In this document: piece by piece, positions 11,699-21,813 of the stretch
How positions within the stretch are numbered: position 1 is the first letter of the stretch
How the letters are laid out: each line of letters starts with the position of its first letter
Assembly: GCA_001632425.1 (NCBI GenBank)
Contig: KV425575.1
Coordinates: forward strand, 181,462 to 245,461
Source of the DNA: Neolentinus lepideus HHB14362 ss-1
Lineage: Eukaryota; Basidiomycota; Agaricomycetes; Gloeophyllales; Gloeophyllaceae
Direction: 5' to 3'
Length of the DNA stretch: 64,000 nt
The notes under the pieces: model-generated
Told to the model about the DNA's origin: nothing
Databases searched by the model: none
Seen by the model: only the letters and a program-made list of their open reading frames with translations
Made by a program: the position numbers and the translations under genes

Positions 11699-12293
11699 TT
11701 AGTCAGTCTGCCATAGTGTAGCCCTGAACAAAGGAGGGAAACCGCAAGTGGTAATTGCTAACGACGTCGAATTTTGTCCAAGTCCGAACATACATTTGGC
11801 GCAGTGTCACGCCGCGCGCTAAAATGCAGTCACTGAGTCAGATTTCAGCCGCTTCGCAAGTCGACCGAGTTCCGCGAGCGGAGCTTTAATTGCGAAGTGG
11901 CTGGTTCTCGAGCCTAGCTCGTGGGTAAGGAGTCTTGACTGACTGAGAGCGAGCAGTACTGCAATGCACGCGGGGAAATTCCGTCCGGCATGTTCTTGTA
12001 TCTGCATTATGCTAGAAAAACAAGTTGCACAGCTCTTGTCACTGTTAGGAACGAACAGCTGCGCTCAATAGCGCTTGAAGCTTGAAGCACATTGAAGACC
12101 AGACGACGCGAACGTACAGGAACGTACGTACTGCGAACCAGTCTGAACCAGCACGGCTTATTCCGGCTTATTCCGGCTGAGACCTAAGGTTTGCGATAGT
12201 AATGGCAGTCTGCCATGTTTCCTGGTATCGCTATTCGGTGTCAGCGCACGGTTCTGTTGTCCTTCAATTATCTGCCTGAAATACATACCGAAC

Positions 12294-13335
12294 ATGCAGA
12301 ACGACCACCAGAAACTCCCCAACGTCGAGTATGCCATCTTTGACTTGGACGGTAGATCAAGATCTCGCCATTGCAGCTCACCAGGACCATAACGAGACAC
12401 TTTTTCAAGGACTTATGATTGATTCGGAGCGCATATACACGGAAGTGACGAGCGAGTATTTTTTCTTCTCGTATTGGATCCCCGCAGGAGGAGAGGTCGC
12501 TCACACGTACCGCGGACTAAATTCTCAGATCAAATTCTTGCGGATTATGGCGTCCAGATGACCTGGGACATCAAGGCAGGTCTAATGGGAAAGCGTATGC
12601 TTCATCTAGTCAACAGCAGAACAACTCCTACTCATATCTGCGTCCATATCTATTCAGCTGAGAAGGAAGCCGCTGCGCACCTACTATCTTTCTTCCCCGA
12701 CATTTCCCTCACGATCCCGGAGTATCTTCAGAAGCGAGACGCTCTCCAGAACCTACTATGGCCTACCGTTCCTCCTCTTCCTGGGATCGCACGTCTTATC
12801 AAGCATCTGCACAAGCACGACATCCCAATAGCCATCTCGACCGGTACTCGGCGGGCTAACTTCCAAATGAAGACATCTCATCTGGAGAGAGATATCTTCG
12901 GCATGTTCCATAACAAAGTTGTTTGCGGGGACGATGACATCTTGAAGGTGGAAGGTGGGGGTAAGATCAACGGCAAACCGGCTCCGGACGGATTTATAGT
13001 CGCCGCTAGAGAAATGTTAGGCAGAAGTGTAGGGAAAGGCGAGGGCAACAGCGTAACTCTAGCACAGCGAGCAGAGCGTGCAAAGGGACTAGTTTTCGAG
13101 GATGCTCTGCCTGGTGTACAGTCCGGCAAACGAGCAGGAATGAGCGGTGCGTGGCATTCGTCGATCAAATACAATTGAATGTCGAATACTGTCGACAGTC
13201 GTCTGGGTCCCCGATCCTAACCTGCTCAACCTCCCCTACCCGGAGGGCATCGAGAAGCCAGATCAGACCTTACCGTCTCTGGAAGCCTTCGTTCCAGAAC
13301 AATGGGGTTTACCTCCTTTTGACGACGCTTTATAA
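12294..13335 (+). CDS. HAD-superfamily phosphatase (HDHD1/pseudouridine-5'-phosphatase-like), 278 aa
   Basis: Cytosolic phosphomonoesterase of HAD subfamily I. Motif I is FDLDGLMIDSERIYTE (nucleophile Asp of DxD), motif II is ISTGT, motif III is the Lys in GKPAPDGF, and motif IV is VFEDALPGV. Family members hydrolyse sugar or nucleoside monophosphates (pseudouridine-5'-phosphate, 2-deoxyglucose-6-phosphate); the substrate here cannot be told. Exons 12294-12351, 12410-12455, 12488-12594, 12658-13146 and 13199-13335 total 279 codons in frame. The oddity is the second intron: only a 32-nt GTATTT..CCGCAG keeps the frame, and it inserts about 14 residues (RRGRSHVPRTKF) between TSE and QILADYG where relatives run straight through. 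The more natural acceptor at about 12530 (TTCTCAG) would be one nucleotide out of frame. Confidence 0.85.
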
Positions 13336-13410
13336 ACTTGTATTTTCCTTCTCACGTAAGACAGGAACGGGGGGTTGAGATTATATATTGACCCAGTGCA
13401 AGGAATTCGA

Positions 13411-14847
13411 CTATAAAGTACGGATTTTGTCAAGGGGGCCCCTCTCCTCTATGGGTGGTCCCTTATTAGGCTTGGTAATCTTGAGGATGCTGGTCAGTTT
13501 AAGGTACGTCGTCGCAGATAATGCACCACACTCACCTGCATCAGAAATACCATAAATACACTTCCCCACCCAAAATTGCATGTCTCCGAGCGTCGGTCTT
13601 CGCTTAAGCTCATACTCGGGCCAAGGTAGGTTCATCTTGGCTGGATTGACCGGTCCAACCACCATACACGTGAAGTACGGAAATCCCGACTTCGGGGAGC
13701 TTGCAGCGTCTATAGTCGCAGTCACCTCATCGAAGAACATGACAAGGAAATGGTATCCGTCTATAATCCTGAAGAAATGTTTCGTGAGCCCTTTGTCTGG
13801 GCCTACAATACTCTCCGGCTCCAGGTCGATAAATATTCCGGGGAAGGGCCTGAACAGGCGAAGACAGTGCAGTAGAGGATATCTCGGTGCTCCTGAAGGA
13901 AGACGATCGAGACATTGTTGTAACGCCACTTCCTCGCCGGACTCCATGAGGCACCCGTCGATCGTCAATTGCGTTAGGGCTGGGGTATGCAGGAGCATAG
14001 CTAATGTCCCTGGGTCGTTGCAACAAATGTGCAGGCGCCAGATGTGCAGCAAGTCCACGCTCTCTGCATCATTCACAAATGTGATCAATCCCGTCATAGC
14101 GAGGACCTCAAGTAGTGGGCAGCCAGCAAGAATGGACCGTAACTGTGGGTATGTGCACTGCGAAGTGTCACATGGGAAGCAGAGGTCGAGGTATCTTAGC
14201 GACCTGGAGGGCAGAGAACTGCATGGAAGACCGATCCCCACTAACTTAAGGGAGGATAGGCGCGGTGTACCGCCACTAAACAGATCCCCGTGGATGAGCT
14301 CATTGGCATCCCGCGTATCTCTGTCGTAATTCGTGAGGACCTCCAACGATTCAAGCACCGGAGCTTTAGCATCCCCGAACCGTTGCGATAGAATGTCGAG
14401 ACCGTTGAGATGGGAGGTTCGGACTCGTAGATGTCGCCAGCGCGGTAGATGATCTGCCAGGAGATCGAACGCAATTTCTAGATTGGCGTCAAGAAGCGTG
14501 GACGGATCGACTATGATGTTGAGGGCAGAGCTTCGGGAACGGGCAAGGTAGGTTTGCAGCTCATTCCTCGAGAAGGAGTCTCTGATGCAAATCCTGTTCC
14601 AGACGAGAGGATCTCCCAAAGCCACTTCTCTCCATTGGTGGCAGACCTGCGATACAAGTGTTCCGAAATGTGGTTCACGATCACCTGCGTAATGCCACGC
14701 AGATACTCCCCAGCGGAATATCATGGACAGTAACTCCGGGGGAACGCATCGCAATAGCCGTCGGTCGTCCAAAAAAGAATCAACTGTAGCACCAGAGGCG
14801 TCTGACTTGCACAGTTGCAGGTGACAGGCACTGATCATTGCCCCCAT
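13411..14847 (-). CDS. F-box/LRR-like protein, 478 aa, intronless
   Basis: A single uninterrupted frame from ATG 14847. Residues ~33-80 form an F-box-like motif (LLRCVPPELLSMIFRWGV, later VCHQWREVALGDPLVWNRI), the arrangement seen in the very large F-box family of Agaricomycetes, where F-box proteins recruit substrates to SCF (Skp1-Cullin-F-box) ubiquitin ligases. The rest contains irregular leucine-rich segments (LSSLKLVGIGLP, RSLRYLDLCFP, CPLLEVLAMTGL) forming a likely substrate-binding LRR fold. The target is unknown. It converges on the HAD phosphatase upstream, with 75 bp between the stop codons. Confidence 0.85.
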   Translation of the reverse strand: MGAMISACHLQLCKSDASGATVDSFLDDRRLLRCVPPELLSMIFRWGVSAWHYAGDREPHFGTLVSQVCHQWREVALGDPLVWNRICIRDSFSRNELQTYLARSRSSALNIIVDPSTLLDANLEIAFDLLADHLPRWRHLRVRTSHLNGLDILSQRFGDAKAPVLESLEVLTNYDRDTRDANELIHGDLFSGGTPRLSSLKLVGIGLPCSSLPSRSLRYLDLCFPCDTSQCTYPQLRSILAGCPLLEVLAMTGLITFVNDAESVDLLHIWRLHICCNDPGTLAMLLHTPALTQLTIDGCLMESGEEVALQQCLDRLPSGAPRYPLLHCLRLFRPFPGIFIDLEPESIVGPDKGLTKHFFRIIDGYHFLVMFFDEVTATIDAASSPKSGFPYFTCMVVGPVNPAKMNLPWPEYELKRRPTLGDMQFWVGKCIYGISDAGECGALSATTYLKLTSILKITKPNKGPPIEERGPLDKIRTL

Positions 14848-15155
14848 AGCACAAATGGCCTAGATGTTCCTTGCTTCACAATCAGCAGACAAACTCGAAG
14901 CTAAATCGTGACAGCCTTCTGTCAGAGGTAAGTGGCACAACAGCGGCCGTTTGACTTACTGTAAGTATAGCTTGTTATGTCAAGGCGGTGAAGATGTTGG
15001 TATCGACGGGTGGAGGTGAGCAAGGGGCAGCAACGGTTAACAGCCACACGCGTCTGGTCATACTGTGGCACTTCATTGTTCGACTTCAATGTGGCGTGGC
15101 AATCTCGAATGTGCAACAGTACATCTATAGCTCCTCTGGGTCCTTACACCCCCTA

Positions 15156-16729
15156 CTACTGTCTCTCGACCAGCCATCCAGTCAGAGTCTGTTGACCTGC
15201 TTCGTCCTTCTTCCTCCGTTTCCCTGCCTCTCTGTTCTCTCCGACTGTCTCGCTCCGTGTCATAACGTCCCATAGTCTCTCGAAATCTTCTATCTTCACG
15301 ATCCCGCCGCTTGCCTGTTTATGACCTCTAGCGAAGTTATCTCCCATTTTTTCTCGTAGACCCGGCTCTCTATCGGCGTATGATCTCAACATATCAATGA
15401 TGTTGACATCGACTGTAGAACGAGCCTGGCGAGCTATGCGGCAAGAGAAGTGCATGACGCCGGGTGTGTATCCATTGTTTGCAGCTATGACTACTTGTAG
15501 GCGGGGCGACTTTAGGTGCCCTGCCCAACGGGTGGCGATAACCTAGTGCTCTTTTCAGACGATCGGACGAAGACCGGAATAAAATGACGCACTGGATGGA
15601 CTTGCGCCTGGCTTGATATACGCAGTAGAGCCACCTTCCCGTCCTCAGAGAATTTTGGAGCTACGTGAGTACATCTTTCCACTTCGGCATTGACCTCTGC
15701 ACGAGCTGCCAGAAGCCGACGCGTATATGTATTGTTCGGGGATAGTATATCTGCGGGTGACGTAGAAGCTATGATAGCCTATAGGCAAGACGTTACTGGG
15801 TCGTCTCTGGTGGCTTGAGAGACTACGCACTTTCCACGCAGATTCAGCATCAAATGCAGCGGTCCGACGGGCTCCAACGCAATAAATTAAGTCCAGGAAC
15901 TCCCTCAAACAAAACGGTAAAGGCGCTTACGAGCATTCACTAAGCTGACAGCTTCGTTTATGGCTTTCTTTGACCAACGTTTGAAGCAGAGTTTCATGTC
16001 TGGAAAGGGGGGCTCCCACTTGAACGACGTCCCGAGATCTCCGATGGTGCCCATAGCGCAGAGATAATCGCACTGATTGGGCACGGCTTCATGCATAGGA
16101 AGGCAAAGCTCGTATGCCAGTGTAGCGGATGTCGCCACTGGTTCGTGTTTGCAAGCCGAGAGGACCTTGATCGTGTCTAGTTGACGAAACCGTCTTTCTA
16201 ACACGGTCATTGGTACGTACCAGAGTATCTTTTGGGAATTCGTCACTTTCATGGTGATCAATCAACAGAGTCTTCACAACTTCACGATTCTCTATCGCAG
16301 GGAAAAGAGGCGGTCCTGGCCGAGAACCTTGGTCCACGACAATAGCATAACTAGCATTGTGTGCCATCATGCGTTTCCGCGCTTCTATTTCATGTACGTT
16401 TGATCCCTTGGCCACGAAGTGGACATGCAGATGCTTCTCGTCCAATCCTAGAAGAAGCAAAGTGCGACGAATGATGCACCCTGCAGTCAGCCCATCCGCA
16501 TCCTTGTCAGGGACGATCAGAGTCGTCTGCTGAGCGACAGCGCTTGTGGTATTGATGCGAAATCAGTAGAGAATAAGTGGTCAGTCCGAGGGATACAATT
16601 TCACCATTCTTTCAAATACGCGCGAGCAGCTGCCAAGGCCGTAGTGGGAGCGGGCCATTCCCTCAGGTTTTTGTATGAAGTAGCAGGCGAACTCGGCCGG
16701 ATTATTGGTGTATATCGCTTCGGGGGCAT
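15156..16729 (-). CDS. DHH-family phosphoesterase with DHHA1-type C-terminus, 436 aa
   Basis: Metal-dependent phosphoesterase of the DHH superfamily (RecJ, PPX1, prune relatives). Six exons (16729-16605, 16542-16217, 16176-15931, 15871-15831, 15778-15593, 15542-15156) total exactly 437 codons. Motif I is LIVPDKDADG, motif II is IVVDQGSRPG, the signature DHH is in TLLIDHHESDEF, and motif IV is MGTIGDLG. A C-terminal domain with NNGYTPGVMHFSCRIA and the GG of ARGHKQASGG fits DHHA1, the substrate/nucleic-acid-binding domain. The overall layout resembles RecJ-like and nanoRNase-like enzymes, so an exonuclease or oligonucleotide phosphodiesterase activity is likely but unproven. Intron 2 is only 40 bp. 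The start (MPPKRYTPII) is the first ATG in the exon; a 5' extension is possible but unsupported. Confidence 0.88.
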
Positions 16730-17156
16730 AACCAGTCGTCCAGATGGATTCGATTGGTTGCGTGGACGATATTTGGTGGGGATACTGGCAAGCCGTGAAG
16801 CTAATGTCAAGTTAAATAAACAACTTGAGCGTCAATATGTTGTGAATGATACTTGGAAGCTTGTCGTAGACTCGGGGCGCAATTGCCAGGCAGACAATGC
16901 GTACGGCTCAACTTACAAAGATGTCCAGCTCTTGAAGCTTGAAACATGAAATTTTGGAAGGTGAGCCAGCATATCCCATGTCTCGCGCGGAGTCGGCTAA
17001 GTGACGCAACGGCTCCGATCTTAACTGGCCACTGGATCTAGTCTCCCAAGGCACCGCAACTGCCTCCTTCTTTGTATGGTAAGAGGGCAGTCTGCACTGG
17101 ATCAGCCTCCGTGCAAGGTCGTATGGAACAAACAACATAGGATCGTGACCACCCTT

Positions 17157-17865
17157 TCGATCGAGCGATTGAGGGCAGAATCGCTCTAGAGAGGCTGGTC
17201 GATATTGTGTCAGAATAACCGGGCTGTCAACTAAGTGCTCGCCACCGCCACATTTTGGATCTGAGCTGTGTCGGACTACGTCGGAGTTTAAATATTGACC
17301 TGCCCTAAAGTTGATCCAGATCTGACCACAAACGACTTTTGTATTCGCGGACTTAGAACTTTTTTGGTCGTAATATACCGTTGACTGTAATTTGTCTTGA
17401 CTTTGACCAGTACTGGGACGGGCGGGGAGAGCAGAGGTCGAAGAAATCAGGTATACGAATAGGATAGACTCACCTGACTTCCAGCAAGCCATTCATACTT
17501 GCAGAGCCGGGACAGCGGGGCCAGAATAGGACTGCACTCGTCAGGAAGCTTGTAACGGGGGCAAAAATAGTAAAGCGAGGCGGTATACGAGCAAGCGTGC
17601 CAGATGCGAGACTTAGACGCGACGCGACCGCGACGCCACTGCACGCGTTTGTATTGAGACTACAAGCATTGCTTACTGTAATACAAGGCTACTTACTCCA
17701 CTACAAACGCTTCTTACTCGACTACAAGTCATAGTTCGGCAGCGTTCGGCGGCGTTCGGCAGCTCTCGGCAACTGTGGCGCGAGCACTTAGTTGACAGCC
17801 CGGTTATTCTGACACAATATCGACCAGCCTCTCTAGAGCGATTCTGCCCTCAATCGCTCGATCGA
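17157..17865. mobile_element. inverted-repeat element with perfect 86-bp arms
   Basis: Bases 17157-17242 and 17780-17865 are exact reverse complements over 86 bp; weaker similarity (GTGACCA, CAACA) continues about 25 bp outward on both sides. The enclosed 537 bp carries no convincing ORF. It contains short repeats near its right arm (TACTCCACTACAA, TACTCGACTACAA and GTTCGGCAGC, GTTCGGCGGC). Long identical arms around a non-coding core suggest a non-autonomous foldback/MITE-type DNA element of recent origin. It sits about 134 bp from the 3' end of tRNA-Pro and upstream of the DHH gene. Confidence 0.85.
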
Positions 17866-17998
17866 GAGGTTGGTCACGAGCCTACAAACAACAGGGCCGG
17901 CATGGATTGCATTCTACCTTGGAAGAGTGAAACGCATTATCGACTGCCAGATGAAACGCGGTTCCGTCAAGCAAGGAAAAGTGAACCTAACAAAACTA

Positions 17999-18080
17999 GG
18001 GCTCCGCCGGGGTTCGAACCCGGGATCACCTGCATGCAGAAAAACCCAAAGCAGGTATCTTACCACTAGACCACAAAGCC
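17999..18080 (-). tRNA. tRNA-Pro (anticodon UGG) with a ~10-nt intron
   Basis: Read on the minus strand from 18080: acceptor GGCTTTG pairs with CGGAGCC, then discriminator C73. The D arm is GTCT/AGAT with AGTGGTA loop. The anticodon stem CCTGC/GCAGG encloses TTTGGGT.., placing TGG at 34-36, with a ~10-nt intron (TTTTCTGCA region) after position 37. The T arm CCGGG-TTCGAAC-CCCGG is perfect. The A box (TGGTCTAGTGG) and B box (GGTTCGAACCC) serve as the internal RNA polymerase III promoter, and a TTTT run follows about 22 nt downstream. C73 and UGG fit eukaryotic tRNA-Pro, a species that also has an intron in yeast. Confidence 0.93.
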
Positions 18081-18622
18081 CTACGACCGTTTTGCCTTAG
18101 CTGTATATTTTAAGCATTGAATTCAAGAATCTGTTTCGCACTCAATTCTAAATGTTGAATTCCAAAAACAACAGCATCATCGCGGCCAAGCCTTGATGAT
18201 TTTGTAGGCACGCAGGGCGGTGAGGACGGTTCGAGGCAGACCAAACAGGGTGAACTGTTGTCAGAAGGCAGGAGTTCGATCACTTTCGACTACAGTGGGA
18301 CTGGTAGCAGTCCAACACGTCTGCTCAAGCCCTCCTTCGTGACCCCCCTCCAATCACCGGCACCTCAATGCGTCTTTCAAACGATCTTAATAGTCAAGAA
18401 GAATATCGAAAACAAAAAGCAAGGAAAAAGAGAAGGAGAGACATTCTTCACGTCTCAAAGTGCAAGCCGGGGATTCTATTGCAATGTCGAGGCTACCAGC
18501 GAGGGCTCCATCAGAAGCAATTGACATTCATTGGCATGGGACCTAAAGAGAAAGGCGAGCTTAAAACATTGACTGGGATAAGATACGATTGAGACGACGG
18601 AGAACTAACCTTCATGTTGTAG
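18081..18622. other. gene-free interval between tRNA-Pro and kinase
   Basis: No gene supported; probably tRNA 5' flank and kinase 3' untranslated region. Confidence 0.5.
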
Positions 18623-20585
18623 CTAGCGAAGAATGGATTGGAGGATGATGATGATTTCGGGTACGGAGATTCGGTCTCTTGGATACTGGTGCCAACACTT
18701 TGTCATGACATTGATCCAGAGTCGGTCAGGAATTAGCGATAAACCGTCTACTGATATTGAGCGTGCAGGACTGGCCCCTCGAACTATCTTCAATACAACT
18801 TCCCCGGTAGACTGATATTCGGCGAAGGGTTCCAGCTCCGTGTAAATCTATGTGAATCGTGTGTCAACAGCAAAAAAAAAGCACAAAATATCGTCAAGAA
18901 CCTCGATGCACACACAAGAAAATGCGTATACATCGCTTTGGACAGTGCGGCGAAATGGCAGGTCGTACTTGCTAGGATCATGCAATTCCGGCACCATCCA
19001 CCTCAAGGAGCCGCTCATGGCAGTACTTGATGCCGAGAGAACCGTATTACTGTCGGTGAAACTAGCCAACCCAAAGTCATTCAGTTGAGCATTTCCATCC
19101 TCGTCGATCAATATATTTGCCTGGTTCGTGGGTCATAAGAGTTGTAGTTGTATGATGAGACGGTACTCACACCACGGAGATCTCCATGAATGATCTCACG
19201 CTCGTGCAAGTATTGGAGACCTTGGCTCACGTGGAGCAGCTGTGAAAACATTATCGTACAGACGTGAATCTTCTGCGGAATAATCTTACCAACTGAATAT
19301 AATCGCTGCTTGACAATGTCTGTTCCTGACATAGTCATTTATCGAGCCGTTCACCATCCATGGTAATACCATGCACACATGTGGGATCGGGAACACGTCC
19401 GCATCTACCCCGATTAGGGGTAGTACAGATCGATGCTTAAGAGATTGCCACACGAGCACTTCCTTATGGAAACTCTGCAAGAATGATATGTGAGTGAATG
19501 TCCATTCGCGTTATGAGAGTTAACAATATTCCACCTTCATTATCTTCTTGATTTCTGCAGGCCCCATCCTCTGATATAGACGCAGACGTTTCAAAGCAAC
19601 CTGCCTACCCGCATACTCGCCCAGGAACACATCCGCAAAGCCACCACCATGTAAAGGGTCTTTGTTTATCAACGCAATCCCACGGACAAAAAGCGTGTCC
19701 GGCAGTTTGTTGAGCTGATATGATAGCTTTACAAGGATCGGGGACGCGAATTGAACTAATCTCTTGTGGGTGTGGGCCTCGTCGTAGGCTACTGGCTCCT
19801 GATAGATCAGCTATGCATAACGCTTGATTGATATGCGTGCAGTTAGATGTAAAGGTGTCTGCGCACTCGCTGAAGTAGAACCAATATACCCTCTGCATCA
19901 GTTGCGTCCAAAGAGAAGATAGTCTCCACGCCGGGCCGTGTGCGGATAAGTTTAATTATGTCTTCGGCCATTCTTGTCTCATCCTCAGCTATTGACCTTC
20001 GTATTGCTCCTGCCTGGGTTCCATCAAAACCTAAAAGCTTGGAAACGAATCAGATGCAACGGTCAGGAAACAATAGGGTATCCCTCACCTGTTTCAGCTG
20101 CGCAAGGTAGAAGCCGCTATGACAAAGACAGTGAAGAAGATCCCGAGTGCTCTGGCTTTCAACGTGTTCCTTCAAAATGCCGACGAACCTGTACACGCGG
20201 CATCAGTTGGATAAATGTTTCATTTCCAGATGTGAATGTAGTATTACTCTACCCTCGCCCGAGGCTTTTGGATATCCAAACTTCGCCTCATAGCTAGCAA
20301 AGCCAACTTCTAGTAGATCGGACATACACAGCTCAGCACAGCATACTCATTGGCAGGGGAATTGCTGCGCACCTGATAAACCTTCAGGTTATTCGCATCC
20401 GGTCCGTACGTGCTTTCCAACTCGTTTTGAACTCGCGCATTAGGATCAGGCTCAGTCGCACTAAATCTGGTTGGCGCCGCATGAAATCTGGTTGACGCCG
20501 CACGAAATCTGATTTGCGCTACTTCAATGAGGGTCCCCGCGATGCCAATGGATAGACATAGAGTAGCAAAGAGAATTGACGACAT
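18623..20585 (-). CDS. Ser/Thr-type (TKL-like) protein kinase with N-terminal hydrophobic segment
   Basis: Multi-exon gene on the minus strand. Kinase elements in order: Gly-rich loop HGGGFADVFLGEYAGRQVA with VALKRL lysine, FHKEVLVWQSLKHRSVLPLI (helix C Glu and HRS), catalytic loop IIHGDLRGANIL, DFGLASF, LRWMVPELHD (APE equivalent), SDVYAFSCVCIEV, and CWHQYPRDRISVPEI in the C-lobe, ending at TAG 18625-18623. The HGDLRG loop replaces Arg of HRD with Gly, a trait of the expanded basidiomycete TKL-like kinases; the catalytic Asp and DFG are intact, so it may be active. The N-terminus at ATG 20585 has a hydrophobic stretch (FATLCLSIGIAGTLI) that could be a signal anchor, followed by small exons whose joins I could not all fix. 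The 5' half is therefore provisional. Confidence 0.75.
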
Positions 20586-21168
20586 GGGACCTAGATGTCG
20601 ACTCCAGTGATGGCACGAAGTTGTTCACTTCACGGACCTAGTCAAATACTAATAGTGTAGGGAAGAACAAACTTAGGGCGAGATGTGGAGAGCGCGTAGC
20701 TCTCCGCGCTGTTGGTGGTCCGAGTACAAGTTGCAATACGCGCTGAATCAGAATAAATATAGCCCAACCTTGAAGCTGTGTCAGCTGAAAGATATTGTAG
20801 AGTAACAGGGGGTACTCAATTACAAATTGACTTCAAAACCATTAGGTTTGCTTGTCTGATCGCTGTTGTATATAGTAAGGAAGAGTAGGACATCAGAGGT
20901 TGTGACCCGTGATTAGTCGCCGATTGCTTCGTGCTACAAGAACAAAGAAGTGAATCTGCGAGCAAAATGGCGTGGATAAGGATTGAATCGCGGTAATCTC
21001 GGTGAACGTGATAGTTCAAGGCACAGCAGTATGGTACGGGCTGTTCAGGCGGTCCGCTACCCTGCATGATATACAGTACGCGGCTCATTCTGTGTAGTCA
21101 ATTCCCTCGCAGCCATTAAGAGAAATACACACGCGAGACATACAACATAATCTTCCGCATACACTACT
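20586..21168. other. intergenic, nothing recognised
   Basis: Likely the promoter of the kinase gene and the 3' flank of the Vps68-like gene. No motif stands out. Confidence 0.5.
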
Positions 21169-21813
21169 TCAGAGAGCCAAGTGATACTCATACTCTGAGC
21201 TACTACTCTGCGCCAGCCAGAGAATCACCGCGGAGAGCATGAAACATACGTTCTGCGACATGTTCGCGTATCCATAATAGAGGAACTGCTCCGAGTACTC
21301 GCGCAGGTAATATTTCAGCACGTGAAGAGCCTAGCAATATGACCATTGCATCAGAAAGAAGACAGTTGACGAATGAAAGAATAATCGCACAATACTGCCC
21401 GCAAGCCCACCCGCCATAAACGCAAACCCAATGAACAGAAACAGTCTTGCCCTCCACACCGCTCCTCCATCCCCACTGAACGCATTGTCGCCCTTGATCC
21501 GGTCCTTGTCGATCAAATTGACGATGATGAACCCGAGCACGGAGCAAATGCCTGGCACCCAGTCAACGAAGCTAATATGAACCTCTGGGTCGACCGTGTG
21601 TCTTGAGAGAATAGCGGCATCCCAAAACTGCCAGTTCGCGAGTGCAAACTAGTTGGTATGGCTCAGCTCGGTTCGACTCCATCTGCTGGTAGAACTCACG
21701 AGAGCACCGGCAACGTACACCCCGACAGCATGCTTGTGTTTGTCCAAGGAAATGTTGGGAAACGGGTTGACGCATACGCGACGTGGATCGTAGTTGGCTC
21801 GAGGGAGTGACAT
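21169..21813 (-). CDS. UPF0220/TMEM50 family membrane protein (Vps68-like), 177 aa
   Basis: Small four-helix membrane protein of the Vps68/TMEM50 family, which in yeast acts with Vps55 at endosomes in vacuolar trafficking. Exons 21813-21700, 21648-21391 and 21330-21169 total 178 codons, with introns of 51 and 60 bp. Family hallmarks: VGVYVAGALFALANWQFWDA (TM1), FVDWVPGICSVLGFIIVNLI (TM2), WRARLFLFIGFAFMAGGLAG (TM3) and YANMSQNVCFMLSAVILWL (TM4). The length matches family members. Sequence within the second intron can be read as open frame, but it would destroy TM3-TM4 spacing; splicing at AGT-ATT/GTGCGA to GCTAG/GCTCTT restores the family sequence. Confidence 0.9.

Noticed and set aside
18260..18290. 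AGTTCGATC segment resembling a tRNA T loop
   Set aside because: No flanking T stem, acceptor stem or D arm could be drawn.
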